A stretch of DNA of 64,000 nucleotides from Clostridia bacterium (GTDB lineage: Bacteria; Bacillota; Clostridia; Oscillospirales; Acutalibacteraceae): contig JAFTWE010000018.1 of the NCBI GenBank assembly GCA_017465465.1, positions 124,001-188,000 of the forward strand, in the 5' to 3' direction. The notes under the pieces were generated by a model. The model searched no databases. It was not told where the DNA came from and was given only the letters and a program-made list of their open reading frames with translations. Shown here piece after piece: positions 38,777 through 47,900 of the stretch. Position numbers and translations under genes: made by a program. How positions within the stretch are numbered: the stretch's first letter is position 1; each line of letters starts with the position of its first letter.

Positions 38777-39802
38777 TCATTTAAAAACTATTTTTAAAAT
38801 AAAATCGAATATCTTAAACTTATTTAGAATTTTTATTGCCGACCCTTTGATTTTTATTAAACGACGTTCTCGTTCTAACCATTTATTTAAAAACATTTCA
38901 TGACGATTTGGAGAATATATTCTTGAACGCCTGTAAACAGCATCGAGTGGTTGGTCAAAGATTGATAAAACGAATTTTTCTATTCCTGTTTGGATGTTTT
39001 TGACATAATCAGCGTCAACAAAAATCGGCTGCCTGAGCATTTCGAGATACTTTTCATCATCATTATCAAGTTCAATTATTTTTTTAATAACTTCATCAAA
39101 GTTAGAATAATCATTACAATTAATAAAAGCTTTTGAATTAAATATATCAGTGACAGTTGAACTTCCGTAATATATGGGAATTGTATCGCTTAAAAAAGCA
39201 TCAGTAATCTTTTCTGTTACAAAACCCTCATGCTTTGTGCTTTCAAAACATATAGTGAATTTGCATTTTTTTTGAAAGCTTATTTTACTATCGTTAAGAA
39301 AACTAACGGTCTGTCCCCCATGCATATTATTAAGATAACTACCCGGAGATTCTACTCTTTTATATTCACTTAATTTTTTAAAGAAATCGCCTCTAATACA
39401 ATTTTCAGATTCGTGTCCAACTATAAAATTTGCAAAATACTCTTTAGTTTTTAAAAAATCAGCAGAATAATTTCGATCTTTATTCAACATTTTTTCGCTC
39501 TTATCAATGTTATTAAGACAAACGGGTGCATAGCAACATCTGTCTAAAAAAGATATAGGATATGGACACAGCGCATAATCTACCAGGTTAAAATCAGGAA
39601 TATAATTTTCGCCTGAAAACATAATTCTTACTTGGGGATAACTACAGTATTCATACGGAATTCCAAACATACTACAGATAATATAGTCAGCATCATCAGT
39701 AATTTTAACATCGTAATGCTTTTTCAAAATATCATACACAAGATTTGGTTCAGATTCAAAACCATTCCAAAAACCGACAAATTTTATTTTTACAGTTTTC
39801 AT
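38777..39802 (-). CDS. GT10-family (alpha-1,3-)fucosyltransferase
   Basis: A 341-residue cytoplasmic protein with the GT10 signature FTICFESTKHEGFVTEKITD followed by SDTIPIYYGSS, the GDP-fucose-binding motif region of bacterial and animal alpha-1,3/4-fucosyltransferases. The C-terminus is basic and hydrophobic (KIKGSAIKILNKFK), as in membrane-associated Helicobacter enzymes. Coding sequence is notably AT-rich compared with flanking genes, a possible sign of transfer. ATG 39802 has GGTGATT upstream. The acceptor, and whether it uses fucose, need testing. Confidence 0.85.
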   Translation of the reverse strand: MKTVKIKFVGFWNGFESEPNLVYDILKKHYDVKITDDADYIICSMFGIPYEYCSYPQVRIMFSGENYIPDFNLVDYALCPYPISFLDRCCYAPVCLNNIDKSEKMLNKDRNYSADFLKTKEYFANFIVGHESENCIRGDFFKKLSEYKRVESPGSYLNNMHGGQTVSFLNDSKISFQKKCKFTICFESTKHEGFVTEKITDAFLSDTIPIYYGSSTVTDIFNSKAFINCNDYSNFDEVIKKIIELDNDDEKYLEMLRQPIFVDADYVKNIQTGIEKFVLSIFDQPLDAVYRRSRIYSPNRHEMFLNKWLERERRLIKIKGSAIKILNKFKIFDFILKIVFK

Positions 39803-39874
39803 AATAATCACCAATCAATACAATATAATTGCATCTTTAACATCGCTTAATCATTTTAAAAAGTAACAATCAAC

Positions 39875-40750
39875 TTATAAGCTGAGAACAGTTATGCTCA
39901 CAGCGGCAACAATCATACCGATTATTGTAGTTAAATGGGGCTTTTCTTTAAAAAAGATAAATGAATAAATCGCCGAAAGAATCAGCACTCCGCCATTTTC
40001 AATAGTAAACAGTACAGCGGTATTTACCATAGGAATAACAAGCACAAGAATATTTATAGCCAATGCGGCACTTGCAAGGCATAAAGCAAGCGGCACAATT
40101 GCCTTTTGGGACAGTTTAAAGGCCTTGAATGTATCCTTCTTTTCTTTAACTGCGAGCTGAACAAGTGCAATTACACCCATAAGACCGTAAGTGAGTATAA
40201 TCATTTCATTTTTTTGATTTACATTATAATCTGACTGCATCTTAAGGAAGGTTCCGTACATACCGTTGCAGATAAGAAGCAAAGCACAAAAAACATAGTA
40301 TGACCAAGGTGTGTCTTTTAACTTCATTTCTTTATAATTCATAAGAACAAAAGAAACAAGCATCAAGACGATTGCAAGATACTGGTACCACTGCAAGGTA
40401 TCTCCGAGAAAGATTGATGTATATAAAAGCGGAACAAGAATACCGCCAAAAAGCAATGACACATTCATAAAAGCATAAGAGCCTTTTGCCCCTGCTTTAA
40501 TAAGTGAAGTATTGTAGCCGTAAAGAGCCACAGCATTAAGCACACCAAAAAGAATAGTCATAGGTGAAAGCTCAAATTTAAACCCAATCCAAGCCCATGT
40601 AAAGACTGCTATTGCAACACTTTCGAGAATACAAAATACAGGTGAAGCGTTTTCTGCTTTGCCGGGATACTTGTTGGTATACATAGTACAAAACAACGTC
40701 TGAAAGCTGTATAAAACAACTATTGCAACAATCAAAAGCACAGAAGTCAT
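39875..40750 (-). CDS. EamA/DMT-type transporter
   Basis: A 291-residue protein with about ten membrane segments in two repeats; GAKGSYAFMNVSLLFGG and the second-half IENGGVLILSAIYSFIFFKEKP are typical of drug/metabolite transporters. Substrate unknown; position between the fucosyltransferase and the divergent fucosidase hints at a sugar or nucleotide-sugar role but this is weak. The ATG at 40750 follows AAGGAG; the longer reading has no ribosome site. Confidence 0.85.
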   Translation of the reverse strand: MTSVLLIVAIVVLYSFQTLFCTMYTNKYPGKAENASPVFCILESVAIAVFTWAWIGFKFELSPMTILFGVLNAVALYGYNTSLIKAGAKGSYAFMNVSLLFGGILVPLLYTSIFLGDTLQWYQYLAIVLMLVSFVLMNYKEMKLKDTPWSYYVFCALLLICNGMYGTFLKMQSDYNVNQKNEMIILTYGLMGVIALVQLAVKEKKDTFKAFKLSQKAIVPLALCLASAALAINILVLVIPMVNTAVLFTIENGGVLILSAIYSFIFFKEKPHLTTIIGMIVAAVSITVLSL

Positions 40751-40886
40751 ATATAATCTCCTTAGAGTAGCAAAATTATCAATTTCAACAAACATCAATT
40801 AGAGGTATTATATCAATATTAAGACTAAAAAGCAAGTGTTTTGCATTTAACCGTTAAAATTAAGAGATGAATATAACCTTTGAATC

Positions 40887-40915
40887 TTGATAAACACATT
40901 TTTCAATGTTATAAT
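40887..40915 (+). promoter_or_regulatory. Extended -10 promoter for the fucosidase
   Basis: TTGATA (40887-40892), 17-bp spacer, TG-T-TATAAT (40907-40915). Confidence 0.8.
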
Positions 40916-40945
40916 ACAGGAAATACTCAGACAGGTTGTGATTAT

Positions 40946-43276
40946 ATGTCAACTAAACTATGGCACAATGAATTTATAGATGATTGGATGTGTGCTTTCC
41001 CCCTCGGTAACGGAAGAGTCGGAGCAATGCAATACGGCAATCCTCACAGGGAGCAAATTGAAATCAATGAAGAAACCTTGTGGAGCGGAAGACAAATTGA
41101 AGAAAGATACCACGCTTCACCTGAGGCGCTTAAGGAAATCCGCAGACTTATTTTTGAAGAAAGGCTTGATGAGGCCGCTGACCTGGCCCGCGCAACCTTT
41201 TTATCAAATCCGCCTGTTGTTCGTTCCTATGAAAGCTTTGGCGAAATATTTATTGATTTCCTCGATAAGTCACCATACACAAACTATGCAAAAGAGCTCG
41301 AACTCAGCGAAGCTATAAACACAATCCGCTGGACTAAAAGCGGAGCTGATTTTAAAAGTGAATGCTTTATCAGCGAGGAATATGATATCCTCGTTTATAA
41401 GCTTACAAACGGAGGACACCCGTTCTCTTGCAAAGTAACAATGAAGAGAAAGCAGGATGCTTATTCTGCCTGCATAAAAGATGACACACTTATCATGAAC
41501 GGCCGTGTAACCTACGCAGAAAGCCACAATTACGGTGAAGGCGGAGAAGGAATGTCTTTCGGTGCTGAATTAAAGGTTGAAACCGACGGCATACTCTGCG
41601 CCGAGCACGACAGTATAACTGTTACAAACGGCACTTATCTTATCATTTACGGTGCATTTGCAACAAACTATGACTATGAAAAATTCGATATTGATGAGTC
41701 TGTTGACTACAGGGATAAGCTTAAAAAGAATTTAGAGCGAATCAAAAACACTTCATACGAAGATATAAAATCAAAGCATATCAGCGACCACAAGAAATGG
41801 TTTGAGCGCGTCAGATTTGAGCTTGATGCTCCTGATTTCGCAGAAATATCTGCTGACGAAAGACTTGATGATTTCAGAGACGGAAAAGAAGATAATGACC
41901 TCATTACACTTTACTATAACTTCGGACGGTATCTTCTTATTGAAAGCTCAGGTAAAAATGCAAAGCTGCCAGCAAATCTTCAGGGAATCTGGTGCCACGA
42001 CTTCAATCCTCCATGGGGAAGTGATTTTCACACAAATATAAATCTTCAGATGAACTATTGGCCAGCAGGCTGCACTAACCTCACTGACGCTGAAAAGCCG
42101 TTTATTCATTTTATGAAAAAGGTAAGCAAATTCGGAGAAAAAACCGCCAAAGAGCTTTTCGAAGCAAAAGGTTGGGTAATAAATCACACTTCAGACGCTT
42201 TTGGCAGAACAGGTGTTCATGACAGCGTTGACTGCGGATTTTTCCCGATGGCAGGTCCCTGGCTTTGCCTTAATTTGTGGGAGCATTACGAATATACAAA
42301 CGATTTGTCTTATCTTGAAGAAATTTATCCCATACTTAAAGGCTCATGCGAGTTTGTTAAAGATTATCTTATCGAAGACGAAAACGGCAATCTTGTAACT
42401 TCACCCTCAAATTCTCCTGAAAATGAGTTTTACTACACAAAGCCTGACGGTGAAAAAGCAGAAAGTATGCTCACACACGGAGCAACAATAGATTTTCAGA
42501 TTATTTACGCTTTATTTAAAAGAACAGCACACGCCTGCACGGCCTTGGGTGTGGATAAGGAATTTGCAGAAAGTCTTGAAGCTACTCTTAAAAGATTGCC
42601 CCCGATGTGCATAAGCGAGCGCTACGGTACAATTCAGGAATGGATTAAGGACTATGAAGAAACCGAGCCGGGACACCGCCATATTTCTCAGCTTTTCGGA
42701 CTTTATCCCTCTGACCAGATTAACGAAAGCAATCCCGAAATTTATGAAGCGGCAAAGAAAACAATCGCACGCAGAATAGAAAACGGAGGCGGCTCAACAG
42801 GTTGGTCAAGAGCATGGACTATATGCTTTTATGCACGCCTTAAAGACGGCTTCAACGCAGAAAAGCATCTTGGATATCTGCTAAAAAACTGCACAGCATA
42901 CAATCTTTTTGACATTCATCCGCCGTTCCAGATTGACGGCAATTTCGGCGGTGTTGCAGGAATTACTGAGATGCTTATTCAAAGTCATCTCGGTTCTGCT
43001 GATAATCGAATTGTTGAGCTTTTGCCCGCTTTGCCTGACAACTGGAAAAACGGCAGAATTTGCGGCGTTAAAGCAAGAGGAAATCTGACCTTTGACATTG
43101 AGTGGGCACAAGGAAAGGTAAAAGAAGTTGTTGTATCGGCTGATGAAAACAGCATTTTAATGTTGAAGCTTAATGACAGAACAGGAACACCTGACGATGT
43201 TCATTGCGAAATTGAAGACTCCGTTTTAAAAGCAGCAATCACCGCCGGTGAACCCTTACATATTTCTTTTAACTAA
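40946..43276 (+). CDS. GH95 alpha-L-fucosidase
   Basis: A 776-residue protein with the GH95 plan: N-terminal beta-domain opening LWHNEFIDDWMCAFPLGNGRVGA, EINEETLWSG, central (alpha/alpha)6 barrel with NLQGIWCHDFNPPWGSDFHTNINLQMNYWP, and DGNFGGVAGITEMLIQSH. GH95 inverts alpha-1,2-fucosides (some members act on L-galactose). No signal peptide, so the substrate is imported first. The ATG at 40946 with AGGTTGTG is the likely start. Host mucin or milk-glycan fucose, or plant xyloglucan, are plausible sources. Confidence 0.92.
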   Translation: MSTKLWHNEFIDDWMCAFPLGNGRVGAMQYGNPHREQIEINEETLWSGRQIEERYHASPEALKEIRRLIFEERLDEAADLARATFLSNPPVVRSYESFGEIFIDFLDKSPYTNYAKELELSEAINTIRWTKSGADFKSECFISEEYDILVYKLTNGGHPFSCKVTMKRKQDAYSACIKDDTLIMNGRVTYAESHNYGEGGEGMSFGAELKVETDGILCAEHDSITVTNGTYLIIYGAFATNYDYEKFDIDESVDYRDKLKKNLERIKNTSYEDIKSKHISDHKKWFERVRFELDAPDFAEISADERLDDFRDGKEDNDLITLYYNFGRYLLIESSGKNAKLPANLQGIWCHDFNPPWGSDFHTNINLQMNYWPAGCTNLTDAEKPFIHFMKKVSKFGEKTAKELFEAKGWVINHTSDAFGRTGVHDSVDCGFFPMAGPWLCLNLWEHYEYTNDLSYLEEIYPILKGSCEFVKDYLIEDENGNLVTSPSNSPENEFYYTKPDGEKAESMLTHGATIDFQIIYALFKRTAHACTALGVDKEFAESLEATLKRLPPMCISERYGTIQEWIKDYEETEPGHRHISQLFGLYPSDQINESNPEIYEAAKKTIARRIENGGGSTGWSRAWTICFYARLKDGFNAEKHLGYLLKNCTAYNLFDIHPPFQIDGNFGGVAGITEMLIQSHLGSADNRIVELLPALPDNWKNGRICGVKARGNLTFDIEWAQGKVKEVVVSADENSILMLKLNDRTGTPDDVHCEIEDSVLKAAITAGEPLHISFN

Positions 43277-43282
43277 ACCAAT

Positions 43283-43320
43283 CCCCTTGTTTGAAATAAT
43301 TTCAAGCAAGGGGGATTTTT
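43283..43320 (+). terminator. Terminator of the fucosidase gene
   Basis: A 14-bp stem (43283-43296 with 43300-43313, one T-G), three-base loop, then ATTTTTAT. Confidence 0.95.
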
Positions 43321-43330
43321 ATATAAAAAG

Positions 43331-43368
43331 AAAGCCTTGATTCACTCACAAAAGTAAATCAAGGCTTT
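43331..43368 (-). terminator. Terminator of the tRNA-Leu gene
   Basis: AAAGCCTTGATT pairs perfectly with AATCAAGGCTTT. On the minus strand it is followed by CTTTTT; on the plus strand by TT. Confidence 0.9.
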
Positions 43369-43373
43369 TTAAT

Positions 43374-43460
43374 TGGTGCCGGTGACCGGGGTCGAACCGG
43401 TACGGTATCGCTACCACTGGATTTTGAGTCCAGCACGTCTGCCAATTCCATCACACCGGC
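43374..43460 (-). tRNA. tRNA-Leu (anticodon CAA)
   Basis: An 87-nt class II tRNA with encoded CCA. Acceptor stem GCCGGTG/CACCGGC with discriminator A, anticodon stem CTGGA/TCCAG with loop CTCAAAA (anticodon CAA, U33 present), long variable arm TGGTAGCGATACCGT, T arm with GGTTCGA. It reads UUG. Confidence 0.97.
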
Positions 43461-43506
43461 ACATAACAGTTGGTATTATAAACGATTTGAACTCAAAAAT
43501 CAATAG

Positions 43507-44709
43507 TTATTTAAAATTTATTTTTATATCCTTCGGGAATCCGAAGTATTCACAAAAGCGATTGAGAAATTTTTGATTTTTTGCTTCATCGTCCATTCCG
43601 TGAGCAAATATGTAAAGCTTTGTGTGTTCAAGCTCAATTTGCTTTTCTCCCCTTGAAACTGCCTGAGAAATTGCTTCAATTTTGTTTTGGTTAGACAAAG
43701 CAAGCACTCCGTATATTATAAAATTGAGGCAAAGAACAATAATAAGCAACACTTTAGATAATCTTTTAATATCCAGGTTCCCGGTCAACATTTCGATTGC
43801 TAACAGCAAAATCAGATTTACACCAACAAAACATCTTGTACCGATTGGCCCGACAATGCAAAATGGTAGTGAAAGACCCAAAATCAATAATATATATACG
43901 GATAATTTGGGTTTGTCAATCATTATGAAATTACGCTTTCTGTTTAAAATCAGCAAAACAATAATTATTAACGCCGCCGGTATGCAGGCATATAAAACAT
44001 ATCTCGGAACAAGTAAAAACATATTTTTAAAGGCAGTGATAACATCTGCCTTGGACTGATACTTGTCCTCTCCGCCAAGCACCTGACGGTAAACTGAGTT
44101 TGAAAACATCATAATAGCTCCAGAAACACAGGATATGAAATATGTAAAAGGAATTGCAATATTCTTACTTTTATATATTCTGATTATTAAAACACCTAAA
44201 GCTACTGCAAGTGTGAGAAGCGTATATGTTTCCATAAAAAGCTGACCGCAAAAGCCTAAAATAACGATAACGGGAATAAACCGCAGGTCACTTTTTCTAA
44301 AGAGAATATAAAAGCACGGCAAAATAAAGCAAAGAGAAAAGGTATAATTAAAAAATCCCGAAGACCAGACGATTGACTGTATAAACGGAGAATACGGCAC
44401 CAGCAAAACTGCAGAAGAAAGAAGAATAAACTGCTCATTTTTGCCTGTAAACTTTTGAAGCATATACAAAATAAATATTATTGAAGCTGATTTCACAACC
44501 GGTCGCAAAAAATCGTGACGGGTAAAAAATATGGCACAAAGATTTCCAAGATATCTTCCGTTATAGCCTTCAAATCCATTTTTCAGCAAGGTCATACCGT
44601 CACTTGTTGCCCAACCCAAATCATCACCTGTTAACGGAAACAGCGAAAATAATGCTGTAAAAACCGCAAAAAGAATTATAAAAATCCTGTTTTCTTTTAC
44701 CATCCTCAT
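43507..44709 (-). CDS. Polytopic membrane protein, DUF6056/GT-C-like
   Basis: A 400-residue protein with about ten hydrophobic segments. The early acidic motif FPLTGDDLGWATSDG sits between the first two segments, as in GT-C-fold glycosyltransferases and DUF6056 proteins, where such Asp residues bind a lipid-linked sugar donor. A soluble tail (about 340-400) follows. The function is unproven; cell-surface polymer modification is the leading idea. The ATG at 44709 follows AGAAGGA; 11 bases separate it from the amidase gene upstream. Confidence 0.6.
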   Translation of the reverse strand: MRMVKENRIFIILFAVFTALFSLFPLTGDDLGWATSDGMTLLKNGFEGYNGRYLGNLCAIFFTRHDFLRPVVKSASIIFILYMLQKFTGKNEQFILLSSAVLLVPYSPFIQSIVWSSGFFNYTFSLCFILPCFYILFRKSDLRFIPVIVILGFCGQLFMETYTLLTLAVALGVLIIRIYKSKNIAIPFTYFISCVSGAIMMFSNSVYRQVLGGEDKYQSKADVITAFKNMFLLVPRYVLYACIPAALIIIVLLILNRKRNFIMIDKPKLSVYILLILGLSLPFCIVGPIGTRCFVGVNLILLLAIEMLTGNLDIKRLSKVLLIIVLCLNFIIYGVLALSNQNKIEAISQAVSRGEKQIELEHTKLYIFAHGMDDEAKNQKFLNRFCEYFGFPKDIKINFK

Positions 44710-44720
44710 TTTAATCCTTC

Positions 44721-45389
44721 TTATTGTAAATTATCGTAAATCGCCTTAGCTATTGATTTGGCATAAGCGTCAATATTTTTGTCAAAATCAGCGTTATCAA
44801 CTTCATTGCTGATAAAACCGACCTCCACCAGGCAAGAAGTCATATTAGTGTTTGCATTTACATAATAGTTGTTGCCCGTTGAGTCACGGTAACCCTTTTT
44901 AACTCCTCTTTCGGGTATTTCTGAGCTGTTTACCAAAGCTGTAAGAATATCTTTGGCAAGCTTTTCTTCCTGCTCTGAGGGTTGGTCTTTTATCCACACC
45001 TCAATACCTGTCCCGTCTGAAGAGCTGTTTCGATGAAGAGAAACAAAAAGGTCTGCCCTGCCTCTGTTAGCCGTTTTACACCTGTCCTTCAGCGAAACAA
45101 ATGTGTCTGTTTCTCTTGTCATAATTACCTTAACATCCATTTTTTCAAGCTCAGCTTTAACCTTCAGTGCAAGGTCTAGGTTATCATTTTTTTCAAGGCG
45201 GGTTTTGGAGTTATATGTAGCCCCCACATCCTCTCCGCCGTGACCGGGGTCAAGGCAAACGATATTTATATCTTCAAAAATAACTGTTGTGATTGATGAC
45301 AGTGCTTTAACTGCTATCAGAAAGCATATCAGAATCAGCACAAAGCCCAGAACAAGCTGCTTATTTATTGACTTTTTTATTTCTCTCAC
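44721..45389 (-). CDS. N-acetylmuramoyl-L-alanine amidase, CwlD-like
   Basis: A 222-residue protein: N-terminal membrane segment (about 11-32), then an Amidase_3 domain with zinc ligands in LDPGHGGEDVGA (His), the following Glu region and SLHRNSS (His), and the catalytic Glu in LVEVGFISNE. The length matches CwlD, which works on spore cortex muramic-lactam. The start is GTG 45389, with a weak ribosome site (TTGTGAG); no better in-frame codon is seen. Confidence 0.8.
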   Translation of the reverse strand: MREIKKSINKQLVLGFVLILICFLIAVKALSSITTVIFEDINIVCLDPGHGGEDVGATYNSKTRLEKNDNLDLALKVKAELEKMDVKVIMTRETDTFVSLKDRCKTANRGRADLFVSLHRNSSSDGTGIEVWIKDQPSEQEEKLAKDILTALVNSSEIPERGVKKGYRDSTGNNYYVNANTNMTSCLVEVGFISNEVDNADFDKNIDAYAKSIAKAIYDNLQ

Positions 45390-45436
45390 CTCACAAACAA
45401 CATTAAAATACTATTATAAAGGCTTTAAAAATATGA

Positions 45437-45465
45437 TTGACAGTTTTAAAAAGCGATAGTATAAT
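45437..45465 (+). promoter_or_regulatory. Perfect consensus sigma-A promoter
   Basis: TTGACA (45437-45442), 17-bp spacer, TATAAT (45460-45465). Likely drives the phosphoesterase/PTS-IIC genes; about 88 bases of leader follow. Confidence 0.9.
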
Positions 45466-45479
45466 TTTACCTAATGATA

Positions 45480-45508
45480 ATGCTGTTTTCCAAAAAAGTA
45501 AACAGCAT
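45480..45508 (+). promoter_or_regulatory. Leader hairpin downstream of the consensus promoter
   Basis: ATGCTGTTT (45480-45488) pairs perfectly with AAACAGCAT (45500-45508). There is no T run directly after. Its position at about +8 of the transcript suggests an mRNA-stabilising or regulatory structure. Confidence 0.5.
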
Positions 45509-45560
45509 ATATTGATAATTTATATAATCTTTATTTTTTATTTAGAATTGGAGAATTATT

Positions 45561-46784
45561 ATGGCAAAAGAAATTTTCAAACCTGTTATACGCTTCATCG
45601 CAATGAGCGACGTTCATCTCAGAGATGAGCATTCCCGCGAGCACGACAGACTTGTTAAAGCAATCAACGATGCTTATAAAATCGCCGAAGCTCACCCCGA
45701 ATATAAGAATGTTGACGCTTTGGTTGTTGCAGGTGACCTTGCTACCAGCGGTTCAGAAGCACAGTTTCAGAGAGCAAAGGAGATTTTTGACAATAACCTC
45801 AAGGATGAAACAAAGCTGATTGTTTCAATCGCAAGCCATGAATTTCACGGCGCAGGTGTAGAACCCGCTTATGAAAAGCTTAAGAGAATTCTCAACAGTG
45901 ACGGTGACACTCATGAGGCTGTCAACGGCTTCCACTTCGTGGCTGTTTCACCTTCAAGCGGCGTAAGCGTTAATGACGAAAAAATTGCATGGGTCAGAGA
46001 GCAGCTCACTCAGGCTCATAAGGATGACCCGAGAAAACCCGTATTTATGTTCCAGCATCCTCATGTTTCAGGCACAGTTTACGGCGCCACCAACTGGGGC
46101 GAGGATGAGCTTAACATTGTTTATAACGACTTCCCGCAGATTCTCGTTTTCTCAGGCCATTCACACGCTCCTATCAATGACCCGCGCTCAATTCATCAGC
46201 AGCATTACACCTGCCTCGGTACAGGCTCACTGAGCTATTTTGAGCTTGACGAATTCGATAAGGCTTGCAACACAATCCCTGAAAATTCAGAGAACTGCGC
46301 TCAGATGCTCATAGTTGAAGCTGATGCTCAGAACAGAGTAAGGGTTTATCCTTATGACATTCTTACAGGCAACTTCTTCCAGTATGTATGGAAAATTGAT
46401 GAGCCTTCAGAGCCTGACTCATTCCTCTACACAGATGCAAAGAGATATAAAGAAGCTCTTGCTCCTTACTTTAAGGACGGTGCAGAAGCAGTTGTGTCTG
46501 ATATTACCGAAAACTCAGCTAAAATCACATTCCCACAGGCAACCTGCGATGACCAGCCTTTTGTTAACAGCTATGATATAGTTATTCGCAGAAAGGATAA
46601 CGGAGTTATCGAAAGCCAGAAGAGCATCTGGTCCGAATATTATTTTTACAATATGCCCGAAACAAGAAGCATCGGCTTTGACCGTCTTAATTCTGACACG
46701 GAATATGTGGCAAGAGTTACTGCAAAGGGCTTTTTCCACAACAAGTCAAGTAATTCACTTACAATAGAATTTAAAACGAAATAA
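45561..46784 (+). CDS. Metallophosphoesterase with C-terminal fibronectin-like domain
   Basis: A 407-residue protein lacking a signal peptide. Motifs: AMSDVHLRDEH, VAGDLATSG, IASHEFHG (in place of GNHE), FQHPHVSG and FSGHSHAP. The Asn of the third motif is replaced by Ser, which should weaken one metal site. The last about 100 residues look like a fibronectin-III-type beta domain (LNSDTEYVARVTAKGFF). Start ATG after TGGAG. It is followed by a PTS-type permease and a GH43-like enzyme, so it may dephosphorylate a sugar phosphate. It is the second phosphoesterase in the window with an altered third motif. Confidence 0.8.
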   Translation: MAKEIFKPVIRFIAMSDVHLRDEHSREHDRLVKAINDAYKIAEAHPEYKNVDALVVAGDLATSGSEAQFQRAKEIFDNNLKDETKLIVSIASHEFHGAGVEPAYEKLKRILNSDGDTHEAVNGFHFVAVSPSSGVSVNDEKIAWVREQLTQAHKDDPRKPVFMFQHPHVSGTVYGATNWGEDELNIVYNDFPQILVFSGHSHAPINDPRSIHQQHYTCLGTGSLSYFELDEFDKACNTIPENSENCAQMLIVEADAQNRVRVYPYDILTGNFFQYVWKIDEPSEPDSFLYTDAKRYKEALAPYFKDGAEAVVSDITENSAKITFPQATCDDQPFVNSYDIVIRRKDNGVIESQKSIWSEYYFYNMPETRSIGFDRLNSDTEYVARVTAKGFFHNKSSNSLTIEFKTK

Positions 46785-46793
46785 GGCGATATT

Positions 46794-47855
46794 ATGAATA
46801 AATTCAAAGCATTTTTAAAGCGTAAGGATATTGAATTCACAGCTAAACGCTACGGCATTGACGCATTAGGCGCAATGGCTCAGGGTCTTTTTGCCTCACT
46901 TTTGGTTGGTACAATCCTCTCAACATTGGGCTCACAGTTTAACATTGCAATTTTTAATGAGCTTGGTGATTTTGCAAAGGCAGTTGCAGGACCTGCGATG
47001 GCGGTTGCTATCGGCTATGCGCTTAAAGCCCCTCCCCTTGTGCTGTTTTCATTGGTTGCAGTCGGCTGGGCATCTAACAGCCTTGGCGGTGCAGGCGGAC
47101 CTTTGGCCGTTTTACTCATCACAATAGTTGCCGCCGAATTAGGTAAAGCCGTAAGCAAAGAAACAAAGATTGATATTCTTGTTACTCCCCTTACCGTTAT
47201 CATTTCAGGTGGACTGCTTGCTCACTTCTGCGCTCCCGCAATCGGCGTTGCTTCAAGCTATGTGGGCAATATTATTATGTGGGCAACGGAACAGCAACCG
47301 TTTGTTATGGGAATTATCGTTTCAGTTATTGTGGGTATTGCTCTGACACTTCCGATAAGCAGTGCTGCAATTTGTGCGGCGCTTAGTCTCACAGGTCTTG
47401 CAGGCGGTGCGGCTGTTGCAGGCTGTTGCGCTCAGATGGTAGGCTTTGCCGTTATGAGCTTTAAAGAAAACCGTTGGGGCGGACTTGTTGCCCAGGGTAT
47501 CGGCACAAGTATGCTCCAGATGGGTAATATTGTTAAGAACCCGAAAATCTGGATTGCTCCTACTCTTGCATCTGCAATCACAGGTCCGATTGCCACCTGC
47601 ATTTTTAAAATGGAAATGAACGGTGCGGCAATTTCTTCAGGAATGGGCACTTGCGGATTTGTCGGTCAGATTGGCATTTACACAGGCTGGCTTAACGACA
47701 TTGCAAGCGGAGCAAAAGAAGCTATTACTGCTTTTGACTGGGCAGGGCTTATTCTTGTATGCTTTGTTCTTCCTGCAGTTCTTACCTGGCTCATTTCACT
47801 TCCCCTTCGCAAAATAGGCTGGATTAAAGAAAACGATTTAAAACTTGATTTATAA
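46794..47855 (+). CDS. PTS_EIIC_2-family membrane protein (PTS IIC-like)
   Basis: A 353-residue protein with about nine or ten membrane segments and Gly/Ala-rich sequence: GPAMAVAIGYALKAPPLVLFSL, LPISSAAICAALSLTGLAGGAAVAGCCAQ and ISSGMGTCGFVGQIG, typical of the PTS_EIIC_2 family. No IIA or IIB domains are encoded nearby, so true phosphotransferase coupling is doubtful; some members may be stand-alone transporters or sensors. It starts nine bases after the phosphoesterase stop. Confidence 0.8.
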   Translation: MNKFKAFLKRKDIEFTAKRYGIDALGAMAQGLFASLLVGTILSTLGSQFNIAIFNELGDFAKAVAGPAMAVAIGYALKAPPLVLFSLVAVGWASNSLGGAGGPLAVLLITIVAAELGKAVSKETKIDILVTPLTVIISGGLLAHFCAPAIGVASSYVGNIIMWATEQQPFVMGIIVSVIVGIALTLPISSAAICAALSLTGLAGGAAVAGCCAQMVGFAVMSFKENRWGGLVAQGIGTSMLQMGNIVKNPKIWIAPTLASAITGPIATCIFKMEMNGAAISSGMGTCGFVGQIGIYTGWLNDIASGAKEAITAFDWAGLILVCFVLPAVLTWLISLPLRKIGWIKENDLKLDL

Positions 47856-47859
47856 TAAA

Positions 47860-47888
47860 AAGGGATAGCTATGCTATCCCTTAAATTT
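47860..47888 (+). terminator. Terminator after the PTS-IIC-like gene
   Basis: AAGGGATAGC, TAT loop, GCTATCCCTT, then AAATTTT. It partly separates the PTS gene from the GH43-like gene. Confidence 0.8.
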
Positions 47889-47900
47889 TGAGGTGTTATT

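Noticed and set aside
43373..43576. Apparent small plus-strand ORF beginning MVPVTGVEP
   Set aside because: It is the antisense of tRNA-Leu, a well-known source of spurious predicted proteins.
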